A DNA stretch of 64,000 bases from Fontivita pretiosa (GCF_050410795.1 NZ_CP191258.1:2480001-2544000); one strand, 5' to 3'; counted from the first letter of the stretch, positions 7,618 to 17,431 are shown. Numbers and translations: made by a program. The notes: generated by a model from the letters alone, not told the origin.

Positions 7618-8700
7618 CTACTTCACCGTGATGATCTTCATCGAGCGCTCGATCCTGACGCGGCGCTGCCCGAAGTTGTTGTTCCACTCATAAAAGTCCC
7701 ACGTGGCCAGGTACAGCCGCGTGGCGCCGCGTGGAACGACGAACTGCTGGGGCATGCCGTCATCGCGCCGGCCGTCGCCGATGAAAAAGATCTGCTTGCA
7801 CTGCGGCTCCAGCCGGGTGAAGTTGCGTTTGTCGGCAGTCGAGAAGTCAAGATTGGGCGGGGCCGCAGTGCGATCCGGACGCTCGTCGGTGAGGAAAACT
7901 CCGACCAGAGCATTGATCGGACACCGCGTGTCGGCAATGCCGTTTTCGTTGCCATTGGTGTTGCGTCCGACGTCATCAAGCTGTCCATCGGGCTGGTAGT
8001 ACGGCAGGTTCGGATCGTGCCGCGCGGTTCCCGAGATCGAATCAAAACTCAGAACCTGCCCCTCTACCAGAGGGAGGCTGAGCACAAGCTGCGGGGACTG
8101 TCTGGGGTTGCCGGAGGTGCCGGCGTAATCGGGGCTGTTGTGGGGGTTGTTGCGACTGGCGACGCTGCCGGGAGGCATCCCGGCCAGGAACGGATTGCCT
8201 GTGGCCAGCACGTTCTGATCGACGGAGATCGCCGGAATCACCATGGCGATGGATTCGGCCGACACATCGATCGAATCGAAGCCCAGGAGACTGGCGAACA
8301 TCATCGGCAAAGCGTTTGCGCGCGCCCCCGAGCGGCGGGCGATCACCTGCACGGCGTTGGCGCTGCTGAGCTGCCAGCCGCCAAGCTCACTAAAGCTGCG
8401 GGTGGCTGGATCCCATCGCCCGATCTTCAGATCGTTGGACACGTCCAGTTCAACCGGGCGTCCGTCGGCCCGATTCAGGGTTGCGTAACTCCTGCCCACC
8501 TGCCGGGCGGAAACGCTGTCATTCGGGATGTTGGCGGCGGCGGCGCGGGCGGCACTGTCGGCGGCGGCTCGCAGCTCGGTCTTGGCCAACTGCACCCGGC
8601 CATAATCCACCGCCAGCGAGCACAGTCCCACCAGCACCAGCAGGCAGAACATCAGATAGATCACGGCCATTGCCCGCCGGTCAGTGCGCCGCGATGTCAT
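7618..8700 (-). CDS. TadG-like pilus-assembly/secreted protein (TadE/TadG family)
   Basis: About 360 residues from the ATG at 8700 (MTSRRTDRRAMAVIYLMF). The first 45 residues are a basic leader and a single hydrophobic helix (AVIYLMFCLLVLVGLCSLAVDYGRV) followed by AKTELRAAADSAARAAA, the hallmark of putative Flp pilus-assembly TadG proteins (PF13400). The remainder is a beta-rich exported domain with no clear enzyme motif. Such proteins are minor pseudopilins or membrane-anchored parts of Tad systems, but no other tad gene lies here. An ATG at 8757 would add 19 residues ahead of the leader and is less likely. Confidence 0.78.
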   Translation of the reverse strand: MTSRRTDRRAMAVIYLMFCLLVLVGLCSLAVDYGRVQLAKTELRAAADSAARAAAANIPNDSVSARQVGRSYATLNRADGRPVELDVSNDLKIGRWDPATRSFSELGGWQLSSANAVQVIARRSGARANALPMMFASLLGFDSIDVSAESIAMVIPAISVDQNVLATGNPFLAGMPPGSVASRNNPHNSPDYAGTSGNPRQSPQLVLSLPLVEGQVLSFDSISGTARHDPNLPYYQPDGQLDDVGRNTNGNENGIADTRCPINALVGVFLTDERPDRTAAPPNLDFSTADKRNFTRLEPQCKQIFFIGDGRRDDGMPQQFVVPRGATRLYLATWDFYEWNNNFGQRRVRIERSMKIITVK

Positions 8701-8920
8701 TACAGGCGAGACACACCGTCCCTGCGGATTGATTGTTAATCGCCGCGTTCCGTTCATGTGTTGGTCCCTCGGAACAGGCCCGACCCTTTTGGTTGCTCGT
8801 ATTCTTTGCCAAGCCGCGCGTGTTGGCCAGTCGCTCTGCCGGGCGTCAAACGGATATGGGACGTGGAAGTGTTTCGATTGTACGGGCAGTGGGGTTTAGG
8901 CGCAGTGCCTGTGCGCGCTG

Positions 8921-9328
8921 TCAGAAGCGAATCCGCCGGTCGTTGCCTTCCCCCTCGTACCAGCGGCCGGGCTTGAGGCTGATGCGCCGCAGGCCCGCGG
9001 ATTTGCACGCCAGCAGAAGCTGCTGCTGCAACCCGGCCAGCAGGAGCTGCTTCAGCTCATACAGATGCGCAGAGCTATCGACCATGACCTTCAGCGTGCC
9101 GGCGTGGAAGCTCTCCAGCGCGCAGTGCTCCAGCAGCGGCTCGGGCACCAGCCGCATCCAGCATTCGGCGATCGTGCTCAGCTTCGTCTGCCGCTTCTGC
9201 ACCGAATGCTTGAAGAAGCTGAGCATGTCCTGCCCCAGCGTGCCGGCTGAGGCCGCGGGCTGCTGCTTGACCCGATACAGCCGTCGCAGCTCGGCCTCTT
9301 CAATCGCCTGCCGTTGTCGCTCAAACAT
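8921..9328 (-). CDS. dciA: DUF721 protein, DciA-type replicative helicase loader
   Basis: 135 residues with the DUF721 core: a helix-rich start, a LSTIAECWMRLVPEPLLEHC segment, then TLKVMVDSSAHLYELKQL. DUF721 proteins include DciA, which helps load the replicative helicase DnaB in bacteria that lack DnaC. It starts 28 bases downstream of the dnaN stop on the same strand, so dnaN and dciA are probably co-transcribed, which supports the replication role. The family assignment is good; the DciA function is inferred from the family and the context. Confidence 0.85.
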   Translation of the reverse strand: MFERQRQAIEEAELRRLYRVKQQPAASAGTLGQDMLSFFKHSVQKRQTKLSTIAECWMRLVPEPLLEHCALESFHAGTLKVMVDSSAHLYELKQLLLAGLQQQLLLACKSAGLRRISLKPGRWYEGEGNDRRIRF

Positions 9329-9356
9329 TGCAGCACCCCTGCCGACACCTCCGGCG

Positions 9357-10466
9357 CTACTGCAAGTTCACCGGCATGATCACGTAGAGGAAGTTCGGGC
9401 CGCCCTTGAGCAGGCCGGGGCGGTTGGGCGCGGTCATCTCGAAGGTGACTTCATCCGTGTCCACCACGCGCAAGGCTTCGATCAGGAATTGCGGATTGAA
9501 CCCGATCTCGATGTCGGCACCTTCATACTTGCACGGGAAGTTCACCGTCGCCTCGCCGGCCTCCGGTGATCGGCTGGACAGAACCAGCCCTTTGCGGCTG
9601 AACTGCATACGCACGCCGCGGCTCTCTTCAGTGGTCAGCAGGGCCGCGCGGCGAATGGCGCTGAGCAGGTCGGCGGTGCCGGCGGTCATCTTCTTGTCGC
9701 ATTCCTTGGGAATCACATCCTCGTACGGCGGGAACTGCCCCTCGACCAGATTGCTGGTCAGCGTGGCGTTGCTGGTGTGGAAGATGACCTGATTCTCGCG
9801 CATCTGCACCCCCACTGTCTCCTCCGGGTCGTCAATCAGCTTCTCCACCAGGTTCAGCGCCTTGACCGGCACAATCGCCCGCGAGCCGTCCTTCTCGACT
9901 TTGTTGGCGCTGACCAGCTCTCCCCTGGCCAGTGCCAGCCGCCGGCCGTCGGTGCTCACCAGACTGACTTTTTTGTTCTTCTGCGCCACGATCAGCACGC
10001 CGTTGAAGGCGTAACGGGTCGATTCCCTGGCGGCGGCGAAGATGGTCTGGTTGATGAGCTGTTTGAGGTGCCCGCCGACGATCTCAAAGTCGGCTTCGCC
10101 CTCGAAATCGGGCACCGGCGGAAAGTCGCCCACCGGCTGGGTAAAGATCTTGAAGTGCGAGTCCTGCCCCTTGATGTGGACCTGGTCTTTGTCCAGTTCG
10201 ATTGAAAGCGTATCGTCCACGCTCTCGCGGACGATGTTGCAAAAGTTGCCAGACGGAACCAGGGCTTCCCCTGGCTGCTCGATCTGGACCTGGGCATCGC
10301 TGTAGCGGATGGCCACTTCCAAGTCCGTGGCGGCGATGGTGAGCCGATCGTCACCAGCGGTGAGCTTGAGGCACTGAAGCACCGGCTTGGGCGTGCGCGT
10401 GCTGACCACCGAACTGGCGACCGACAAGGCTTCCAGAAGTGCTCCCCGGTTACAGATGACTTTCAT
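9357..10466 (-). CDS. dnaN: DNA polymerase III sliding clamp, beta subunit
   Basis: 369 residues from the ATG at 10466 (MKVICNRGALLEALSVASSVV), the standard beginning; an ATG at 10484 in frame would add six residues. Three clamp domains are recognisable: N-terminal TPKPVLQCLKL (about 31-41), central LVSTDGRRLALARG and C-terminal ending FLYVIMPVNLQ, the conserved Met-Pro-rich tail. It forms the ring that tethers polymerase III to DNA. dciA follows on the same strand; the 500-base upstream gap holds DnaA boxes. dnaA, its usual neighbour, is not in the window. Confidence 0.97.
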   Translation of the reverse strand: MKVICNRGALLEALSVASSVVSTRTPKPVLQCLKLTAGDDRLTIAATDLEVAIRYSDAQVQIEQPGEALVPSGNFCNIVRESVDDTLSIELDKDQVHIKGQDSHFKIFTQPVGDFPPVPDFEGEADFEIVGGHLKQLINQTIFAAARESTRYAFNGVLIVAQKNKKVSLVSTDGRRLALARGELVSANKVEKDGSRAIVPVKALNLVEKLIDDPEETVGVQMRENQVIFHTSNATLTSNLVEGQFPPYEDVIPKECDKKMTAGTADLLSAIRRAALLTTEESRGVRMQFSRKGLVLSSRSPEAGEATVNFPCKYEGADIEIGFNPQFLIEALRVVDTDEVTFEMTAPNRPGLLKGGPNFLYVIMPVNLQ

Positions 10467-10846
10467 GGGCGGGTAATCTAACACCCCTTTTCCATTAAAT
10501 GAACTTCAAGCAGAGCAGAAATAGTGATAAGCGTGCGCCGATTGTGGATAACTTCTTAATTTACCCCGCAACTTATGGTTTGATCGGAGGTTGTGTGCGT
10601 CTTTATCGGACTGATGCTGTGGACAACCTGTTGTGGTTGCTGTTGCCGGCCTCGCTTGGTCCAAGGTCGCTGCAACAGTCCGGGGGGCCAGGCCCGGCGA
10701 CCGTGGCGCGCTGAGGCAACGATGCCCGCCCGCCGCGACAGTTGATGTCAGCTTGTACACCGGATTCGCACGGGGGTTGTCGCGAGTGCACGAGGTTTGG
10801 CTGGAGGCGATTTTCGCGGATTTCTGTTGAAGCCTGGTTAATCTTC
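10467..10846. other. Gene-free region with DnaA boxes: candidate oriC or DnaA-controlled dnaN promoter
   Basis: No credible gene lies between dnaN and the surface protein at 10973. TGTGGATAA at 10543-10551 is a perfect DnaA box (complement of TTATCCACA), and TGTGGACAA at 10618-10626 is a one-mismatch box in the same orientation, 75 bases away. An AT-rich stretch (about 10551-10582) lies between them. A GC-rich inverted repeat follows (GGTCGC at 10664, GCGACC near 10702, with an inner ccgggg/ggcccgg). The position next to dnaN is where origins often lie. Only two good boxes were found, fewer than in most origins, so a DnaA-regulated promoter is an equal reading. Confidence 0.42.
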
Positions 10847-10852
10847 TATAAT
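10847..10852 (+). promoter_or_regulatory. Perfect -10 element (TATAAT) upstream of the large surface protein
   Basis: TATAAT at 10847-10852 is the only perfect -10 hexamer noticed in this gap. A TTGAAG lies 14 bases upstream, too close for a standard -35, so the match is incomplete. It would give a leader of about 115 bases before the ATG at 10973. Confidence 0.35.
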
Positions 10853-10972
10853 ATGTCATCTGCGGACATAAAGCCGCGGATTCGCCGACGCCTTTCACGT
10901 GGGTTTGGCTCAGGTTCCTTGGGTCCGGTGCCGGATGATGCACCACAGATTTGGGATTGGGAGATAGATGCC

Positions 10973-13900
10973 ATGAGTCGTAGTGCGCTTCCCGTCGTCG
11001 TTGCTCCATGCTCGCGTACCCAGCTTCCGCATGAAAGGGATCTCCAAACACAGCGGCGCAAGCGCACGCCGCGGCGTCGGCGTTCTCGAGTCCTGCTGAC
11101 GTCAGCGGCGATCGCAGCGCTGTGCACCGCCGTCGGTCAGACGCCGGCGGCCAACCTCGGTTGGGATGCCGACGGGCAAAGCCCCCTCAGTGGCGGCTCG
11201 GGGATTTGGGACACCTCCGCCGCCCGCTGGTGGGATGGCAGCGCGTTCGTCATCTGGCCGAACCTGACCAGCGACAGCGCCATCTTCGGCGGCGACAGTG
11301 GCGTCGTCCTGGTGGACACGGCCGTCAACGCCGACGCCCTGCTGTTTTCCAGCGACTACAGGCTGATCAACCCCGTGGCGGGCGTGCAGACCATCACGCT
11401 GGGCAGCGGCACGATCCACACGAGTTCCAGCCGCGTCGAGCTGGTCAATCCGATCTCCGGCGGCGCGATCACCAAGGAAGGAACCGGCGTGCTGATATTC
11501 CACGGCGGCAACAGCTTCACCGGTCCGCTTCAGATCAACGCCGGCACTGTGGCGCTGGGCAATACCCAGGTCGCCGACATTCCGCTGGTGGCCGTCAACA
11601 TCGCCGCCGGCGCCGCGCTGGACCTTCGCTACACCGGCGGGGCTTTCAATGACTCGATTGGCATCCTCACGGGCGACGGCAACGTCTATCTCGGCACCCT
11701 GGGCGCCGGATTCAACACCACCACCGGCAGCTCACTGACCGTCGGTGGGGACAACGCCTCGGGAACCTTCGCCGGCGTGATCAGCGGCATCGGCGGCCGG
11801 CTGACCAAGGCCGGCACCGGCACCCTGCGACTGACCGGCACCAATACCTACACCGGACGAACCACCATCTCCGACGGCACACTCGAGCTGGCCGGCAGCA
11901 ACGTCCTTCACGATCAGTCAGCAGTGTTTTTCGGCTCCACCGGCAACCTGGTGCTGTTCAACAGCGAGCGGGTCGGCTCGCTGGGCAGTGCCAACAACGG
12001 AACCATCGTGCTCAATGGCAACGAGCTGACGGTCGGCGCTGACGACTTCTACTCGGCTCAGTACAACGGGCGGATCATCGGCTCGGGGCGGGTGGTGAAG
12101 GTTGGCAGCGGCATTCAGCAGTTTGCCACCGGGGCCAATGCCAGTGACTACGACGGCGGGACGGTGATCCGCGGCGGGATCCTGATCGCCAGCACCGATG
12201 GCAAGCTCGGCAACGCCGCCGGCACCATCACGCTGGACGGCGGGGCGCTTTCCAACTTCTGGACCGTCAACCTGACGATGGCGCGCCCGATCGAGATCAC
12301 CTCCACCGGCGGCGAGATCCGCGCCATCTCTGACAGCTCCACGCTGCGGACCGTGACCAACACGGGAGTGGTCGCCGGCAGCGGAACCCTGATCAAGGGT
12401 GGGCCGGGCATTTTGGCCTTGAACAACGCAGCGAACACCTGGACCGGCGGCACCCGCGTCGACGAAGGAATCATCTCCACTAACGCCTCGGGCGATTCGA
12501 GCACCCCGGCCACGCCGCTGGGAACCGGCTCGGTGTTGATGGAGCGCGGAGAGCTGCGACTGGTGCCCACCAACGTGGGCGGCGACCGGTTCATCAGCGT
12601 CGCCTCCGCCGCCGGCGGGCAACTCAGCTTCGGGCCCGGATCCCAGATCAACATCAACAAGAACGGCAACAACAGCCTGACGCTGACGATTGGTGATCCG
12701 GCCGCCACTGGCTCGACGCTGGTCCGCGGCGTGAACGGCACGATGACGATCATCCCCACCACAGGCGTGGCTGCGCTGGGAACCGCCACCGGTGAGAAAA
12801 TCATCGTCAACGGCGGGATCCCCACCATCCCCACCAACGGCGGGGCCAACTCGATGGTTTCCCCGGCCATCGTCTCCTGGACCAACAACGGAAGCTCCGT
12901 CGGCGAATACCTGACCTACCACCCCACCAACGGCTTGCAGAAGGCGGTCTATTCGACTCTGACGGATATCAACCTGGCGGACAACACGACCCTGTTCGAC
13001 GCGACCAGCGCGCAGACGCTCAGCGGTGATCGCAATGTGCTGGCGTTGCACACGCGCGGCAACACGATCGATGGAGCCTTCACCCTGCGGATCGGCAACG
13101 GCTCGGGTCCGGCCGGGATGATCATGAACATCGGCGGGCAGATCAACACTTCCGCGCTGACTTTCGACGGCTCCGAGGCCGTGATCTTCACGCAGAACAC
13201 CGCCGTCGGAGCGATCAACGCGCCGCTGTCGATCAGCGGCAGCGGCGGGCTGGTGAAGATGGGGCTGGGGCGACTGACGCTCAACCAGCCGGCCAGCTAC
13301 TCCGGGCGAACCACCGTTGCCGCCGGCATTCTGGTCGTCGGAACCGAAAACGCCCTGCCCATCGGCACCGACCTGGTGCTCAGCGGCGTGGCGGGAACCG
13401 GATCGGCCGCGGGCAACAACCAGGCGTCGCTGCGACTGCTGGCCAACCAGCAAGTCGCCTCGCTCACCGGTTACAACCAGCTTTCGGTTCTTGATCTGGG
13501 CAGCTTCACCCTCACGGTCAATCAGAGCAGCAACACGACGTTCAAGGGCACGATCATCGGCCCGGGCGGAACGCTGCACAAAACCGGCAGCGGGCTGCTC
13601 GTGCTCAATCCCTATGACGGCGCCTCGCTTTCGCAGGCCGCCGGCACGCATACGCAGAGCACCTACGGCAAGCTGCGGATCAGCGGCGGCACGGTGAGTT
13701 TGGGCACCTTCCACAGTCTGCCCGCCCCGCCGGCCGCACCCGTGCTTGACACCATCACGCTGGAAAACGGCGCGGCGCTGCGATGGACCGGATACCAGAC
13801 CGCCACCAACACCCCCGCCACCAGTTCCAGCATCAGCGCCAACCGCGGCGTGACGCTGGGTGTTGGCGGTGGGATCATCGATGTGGCCAACCCCGACGAG

Positions 13901-15748
13901 ATCCTGCTGTGGCAGGCTTCGCCTCAGGGAACGCCACAGGAGGTCTTCTCCGGCGTGGGCGGCTTGACCAAGACCGGTCCCGGCACCTTCCGGCTCAGCT
14001 ACGGCAACACCTATGACGGCCCGACGCGAGTGTTGGCGGGCAACCTCCAGTTCCCCGGCGACAGCGCTCTTGGCGACGCCCCGGCCAGCCTCGTGCCCGA
14101 CCAGCTCTTCATCGACAACAACGCGATGATCGAGTGGAACGACTCGGCCGGCACGATCGCCGCTACCCGGGGCGTGACCATCGGCGCCGGCGGCGCCCGC
14201 TTCAACGCACATTCCGGAAACCTCCAGTTCGACAGCCCGATCACCGGCGGAACGCTTACGCTGGTGACCCGTGGCGGCAATGGCGTGCTCTCGCTGAATA
14301 ACGTCAACACCTTCTCGAGCCTGGTGCTGGAAGGCGCCGTGGCGAACTTCATGGTCTCCGGCTCGGCCGGCAGCGGCAGCATCAACGTCAACCCGAAGTT
14401 TCCCGTGACGCTGGCCAAAACCTCGGGCACCGGCGACACCACGCTCACCAACCCGGTCGTGCTCAACCCCGGCTCGACGATCGACGTTCGCGTCGATGCG
14501 GCGGCGGGAAATCTGATTCTGGCTGGTCCGATCAGCGGATCGGCCGGATTCACCAAGAGCGGGACGGCGACCACGGGCGACGGCACGCTGGTGCTCAGCG
14601 GGACGGGCAACAGCTACAGCGGCCCGACCGTGGTGCAGAAGGGTACTTTGCTGGTCAGCTCCGCCAATGCCCTGGGCACCGCCAGCGGCCCGACACTGGT
14701 CGCGCCCGACGCCACGCTGGCGTTTACCGGAGGGTTCACTTCGACCGTGCCCGAGCCGCTGTTCATCGCCGGCGGCGGGGTCGGCGGACAGGGAGCCGTG
14801 TTGAACGTCTCCGGCAACAACACCTATCCCGGCCCGGTGGTTGTGGCGCGGTCGGCGGATATCGCCGTAGCCGCCGACAGCCTGCAACTGGGCGCGATTC
14901 GCGGCGCCGCCACGCTGGGCAAGCTCGGCCCCGGGCAACTGATCGCCGAGCATGCACGAGTCAACCGCCTGGCTGTGGGCGCAGGCACGATGACGATCTC
15001 GACCAAGGGCAGCGCCAACGCCCCGGCCGGAACCAGCGTCATGCAGACTCTGGACATCGCCGGCGACGCCGCCCCCACCGCGAGGCTGGATCTGAACAAC
15101 AACAGCCTGATCGTCAGCGCCGGTTCGCTCTCACTGATCACCGCGCAGCTCAAGAGCGGTCTGGAAAACGGCGGAAACTTCGACTGGCTTGGGCCGGGCA
15201 TCGGCTCGACTCAGGCCAATGCCCAGAACACCACCGCCGGCAGCTTCCTGTATGGCCTTGGTGTGGTGCTGAACGATTTGGCCCAAGTGGGAGGCAGCGG
15301 GCCGATCTACACCGATTTCGCCGGTGTCAGCGGCCTGGTCGGCACGGAGGTGCTGGTGAAGTTCACCTACTTCGGGGATGCTGACCTCAGTGGCTCGATC
15401 GACGCGACGGACTACTCGCTGATCGACAACGGGTACGTCAACAGTCTCAGTGGCTGGATCAACGGGGACTTTGACTACTCGGGTGTGATCGACGCGACGG
15501 ACTATGCCCTGATCGACAACGCGTATGTGAATCAGGCTGGTCCTCTGGCCGAGGCGCTGATCGCCGAGCATGCCCGGATGTTCGGCGGCGAGTACCTTGC
15601 AGCGCTTCGCGCGGTGCAGTCGGGCGTGGTTCCCGAGCCGGCGACGGCGGGTGTGCTGGTGCTGGGCGCGACGGCGATGCTGGGACGCCGGCGTCGCGGC
15701 CGATCTTTCGGGCGCGCGCCTCGGGACCTTGGCAGCTCGCTCGCCTGA
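10973..15748 (+). CDS. Giant autotransporter-associated beta-strand-repeat protein with dockerin-like module and PEP-CTERM anchor
   Basis: About 1,591 residues from the ATG at 10973; earlier in-frame starts give only junk sequence. A long basic leader (RKRTPRRRRSRVLL) and a hydrophobic stretch ending near VGQTPAA form the signal peptide. Most of the protein is repeats of the type GTGTLRLTGTNTYTGRTTI / SDGTLELAG, i.e. autotransporter-associated beta-strand repeats (PF12951), about 12-15 copies, expected to build a long beta-helix. Near the C-terminus are two dockerin-like Ca loops (FGDADLSGSIDATDYSLIDN, GDFDYSGVIDATDYALIDN). The end, VPEPATAGVLVLG then a hydrophobic run then RRRRG, is a PEP-CTERM sorting signal. 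It should be exported and anchored by an exosortase system, which is not in this window. Its binding role is unknown. Confidence 0.92.
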   Translation: MSRSALPVVVAPCSRTQLPHERDLQTQRRKRTPRRRRSRVLLTSAAIAALCTAVGQTPAANLGWDADGQSPLSGGSGIWDTSAARWWDGSAFVIWPNLTSDSAIFGGDSGVVLVDTAVNADALLFSSDYRLINPVAGVQTITLGSGTIHTSSSRVELVNPISGGAITKEGTGVLIFHGGNSFTGPLQINAGTVALGNTQVADIPLVAVNIAAGAALDLRYTGGAFNDSIGILTGDGNVYLGTLGAGFNTTTGSSLTVGGDNASGTFAGVISGIGGRLTKAGTGTLRLTGTNTYTGRTTISDGTLELAGSNVLHDQSAVFFGSTGNLVLFNSERVGSLGSANNGTIVLNGNELTVGADDFYSAQYNGRIIGSGRVVKVGSGIQQFATGANASDYDGGTVIRGGILIASTDGKLGNAAGTITLDGGALSNFWTVNLTMARPIEITSTGGEIRAISDSSTLRTVTNTGVVAGSGTLIKGGPGILALNNAANTWTGGTRVDEGIISTNASGDSSTPATPLGTGSVLMERGELRLVPTNVGGDRFISVASAAGGQLSFGPGSQININKNGNNSLTLTIGDPAATGSTLVRGVNGTMTIIPTTGVAALGTATGEKIIVNGGIPTIPTNGGANSMVSPAIVSWTNNGSSVGEYLTYHPTNGLQKAVYSTLTDINLADNTTLFDATSAQTLSGDRNVLALHTRGNTIDGAFTLRIGNGSGPAGMIMNIGGQINTSALTFDGSEAVIFTQNTAVGAINAPLSISGSGGLVKMGLGRLTLNQPASYSGRTTVAAGILVVGTENALPIGTDLVLSGVAGTGSAAGNNQASLRLLANQQVASLTGYNQLSVLDLGSFTLTVNQSSNTTFKGTIIGPGGTLHKTGSGLLVLNPYDGASLSQAAGTHTQSTYGKLRISGGTVSLGTFHSLPAPPAAPVLDTITLENGAALRWTGYQTATNTPATSSSISANRGVTLGVGGGIIDVANPDEILLWQASPQGTPQEVFSGVGGLTKTGPGTFRLSYGNTYDGPTRVLAGNLQFPGDSALGDAPASLVPDQLFIDNNAMIEWNDSAGTIAATRGVTIGAGGARFNAHSGNLQFDSPITGGTLTLVTRGGNGVLSLNNVNTFSSLVLEGAVANFMVSGSAGSGSINVNPKFPVTLAKTSGTGDTTLTNPVVLNPGSTIDVRVDAAAGNLILAGPISGSAGFTKSGTATTGDGTLVLSGTGNSYSGPTVVQKGTLLVSSANALGTASGPTLVAPDATLAFTGGFTSTVPEPLFIAGGGVGGQGAVLNVSGNNTYPGPVVVARSADIAVAADSLQLGAIRGAATLGKLGPGQLIAEHARVNRLAVGAGTMTISTKGSANAPAGTSVMQTLDIAGDAAPTARLDLNNNSLIVSAGSLSLITAQLKSGLENGGNFDWLGPGIGSTQANAQNTTAGSFLYGLGVVLNDLAQVGGSGPIYTDFAGVSGLVGTEVLVKFTYFGDADLSGSIDATDYSLIDNGYVNSLSGWINGDFDYSGVIDATDYALIDNAYVNQAGPLAEALIAEHARMFGGEYLAALRAVQSGVVPEPATAGVLVLGATAMLGRRRRGRSFGRAPRDLGSSLA

Positions 15749-15763
15749 CGATTCAATGCCCGC

Positions 15764-16621
15764 ATGGGCAAGGGCAAGCACAGGACGCCGCAGCGCACCG
15801 ACTGGGGCGAAGTAGCCGAGTGGTACGATCAACTCGTCGGTGAGGCCGGCAGCGAGTATCACCGCCAGGTCGTGCTGCCGGGCGTGCTGCGGCTGCTGGC
15901 GCCGCGTGCGGGGCAGAAGATTCTGGACATCGGCTGCGGGCAGGGGGTTTTGTGTCGCCTGCTTGCCGACCGCGGCGTCGAGGTGACGGGAATCGACGCC
16001 GCCGAGGAGCTGATCCGCGTGGCGCGTCAGCGCGGGCCACAGTCGATCCGATACCACGTGGCCGATGCGCGCAAGCTGGACTTCCTGCCCGCGGCCCATT
16101 TCGATGCCGCCACGTGCGTGCTGGCGATCCAGAACATTCACCCCCTGCCGCCGGTGTTCGCGGGCGTGTCGCGGGCACTGCGCGATGGCGGGCGGCTGGT
16201 CCTCGTGATGATGCACCCGTGTTTCCGCGGCCCGCGGGAAACGAGCTGGGGGTGGGATCAGGCCGGCCAAGTGCAGTTTCGCCGCGTCGATCGATACCTG
16301 ACTCCAAGAAAATCGCCCATCGTCATGCACCCCGGCGCCGATCCGGGCACGTATACGTGGACCTTTCACCGGCCGATCGAGTCGTACGTGAAGGCCCTGC
16401 GCAATGCCGGAATGGTGATTGACGCGATGCAGGAGTGGCCCAGCCACAAGCACAGCACCAGTGGTCCGCGTGCACACGCGGAGAATGTGGCCAGGCGGGA
16501 GATTCCGATGTTTCTGGCGATTCGCGCGTTCAAGCTGCCGGCGTCGGTGTGGAGACAGTTGTCGCCGGAGGTTGCGTCGGCCGACGCGAGCAGCTCCAGC
16601 GAGTCGCACGAGGCCCACTGA
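15764..16621 (+). CDS. Class I SAM-dependent methyltransferase
   Basis: 285 residues. The SAM-binding motif I is LDIGCGQGVLCRLLADRG (about 49-66), followed by motif II VTGIDAAEELIRVARQR and a post-motif segment DAATCVLAIQNIHPLPPVF, the pattern of UbiE/Coq5-like methyltransferases. The start region (GEVAEWYDQLVGEAGSEYH) also resembles small-molecule methyltransferases. The substrate is not evident. It begins 15 bases after the giant surface protein on the same strand, so read-through is possible, and it ends 30 bases from a convergent gene. Confidence 0.88.
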   Translation: MGKGKHRTPQRTDWGEVAEWYDQLVGEAGSEYHRQVVLPGVLRLLAPRAGQKILDIGCGQGVLCRLLADRGVEVTGIDAAEELIRVARQRGPQSIRYHVADARKLDFLPAAHFDAATCVLAIQNIHPLPPVFAGVSRALRDGGRLVLVMMHPCFRGPRETSWGWDQAGQVQFRRVDRYLTPRKSPIVMHPGADPGTYTWTFHRPIESYVKALRNAGMVIDAMQEWPSHKHSTSGPRAHAENVARREIPMFLAIRAFKLPASVWRQLSPEVASADASSSSESHEAH

Positions 16622-16651
16622 CCATGCCCGCGAGCCGAGTCGATCAACGCA

Positions 16652-17368
16652 TCATCGCAGATCGACGACGTTGGCCTGCGGCACGTGCGTGGTGATGACC
16701 TGCCTGGCCAGGTTGAACCACTGGCCGCAGCGGTCGAGCACGGCGCTGTCGGCGGTGACGACCAGGTGATCCGAGTCGGCCAGAACCTGATCAGGATTGG
16801 CGACGATCTGAACCGTCCACGGCCAGCCCCGCTCCTGTGCGATCTGCCGAATGATCTGGGCGAGCCGTCCGCTGTTGGAGACAGGCCTGTCCAGCCACCA
16901 GTTGCAGCGGCCGGCGCGAAGCTGCGCCAGCGTCTGCCCGACCAGCAGCAGGGCTGGAATCGTCTCATCGACCTTGCGATAGGTTCCGTGCATGCTGGCC
17001 ATGTCGCGCCAGCAGGTGTCGCGTGCGATCAGCACGACTGCCCCGCCCAGGGCCGATTCGATCGTGGTCAGCAGGTTGTATCCGTCCAGATCGAGGTCTC
17101 GATCCGCAATGTCCTGGGGCATGAGTTGCCGCTGGAGCCGGCTGTGCAGCGCCTGGTCGGTGCAGGCGCATCTCATGACGGCGGTACGTTGGCGGGCGGT
17201 GAGGTTGTGGCGGTCGCCGACGAGCTTCAAGGCTGAAGGTTCGGCGTAGCCGCGGCTCAGCAGCCACGATAATTCCGCCACCGCCTCTCGCAGTGCCGGC
17301 CAGTGGCGCGCTGAAAACTGCTCGGCGTCTTCGGGATGTGCGCCGCGATGATGACGTTTGTCGGGCAT
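16652..17368 (-). CDS. DUF434 domain protein
   Basis: About 238 residues from the ATG at 17368 (MPDKRHHRGAHPEDAEQF); the longer frame upstream is not protein-like. Residues about 25-75 (LREAVAELSWLLSRGYAEPS then ALKLVGDRHNLTARQRTAVM) match DUF434 closely, and the rest (ALGGAVVLIARDTCWRDMAS; a DRPVSNSGRLAQIIRQIA segment) fits the C-terminal part usually found with it. The domain is widespread in archaea and bacteria with no settled function; an RNA-related role has been guessed from its fold. No signal peptide; cytoplasmic. Confidence 0.82.
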   Translation of the reverse strand: MPDKRHHRGAHPEDAEQFSARHWPALREAVAELSWLLSRGYAEPSALKLVGDRHNLTARQRTAVMRCACTDQALHSRLQRQLMPQDIADRDLDLDGYNLLTTIESALGGAVVLIARDTCWRDMASMHGTYRKVDETIPALLLVGQTLAQLRAGRCNWWLDRPVSNSGRLAQIIRQIAQERGWPWTVQIVANPDQVLADSDHLVVTADSAVLDRCGQWFNLARQVITTHVPQANVVDLR

Positions 17369-17369
17369 C

Positions 17370-17431
17370 GGCGATCTGCGATTTTCGATTACACCCCGCC
17401 GCGCTGGCAATTCGCAAATCCAAGATCGCAA
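17370..17431. repeat. Imperfect inverted repeat in intergenic spacer
   Basis: gcgatctgcgattttcgatt at 17370-17389 resembles the reverse complement of aattcgcaaatccaagatcg (from 17411), with an 18-21 base GC-rich loop. It lies between two divergent genes (the DUF434 gene and the membrane protein). It looks like a small intergenic repeat unit; copies elsewhere cannot be checked here. Confidence 0.35.

Noticed and set aside
11918..14953. Open frame of 1,011 codons on the minus strand inside the giant surface protein.
   Set aside because: It is antisense to a well-supported gene, has a Gly/Arg/Ala/Gln-rich translation without family motifs, and is explained by high GC and few stops in that frame.
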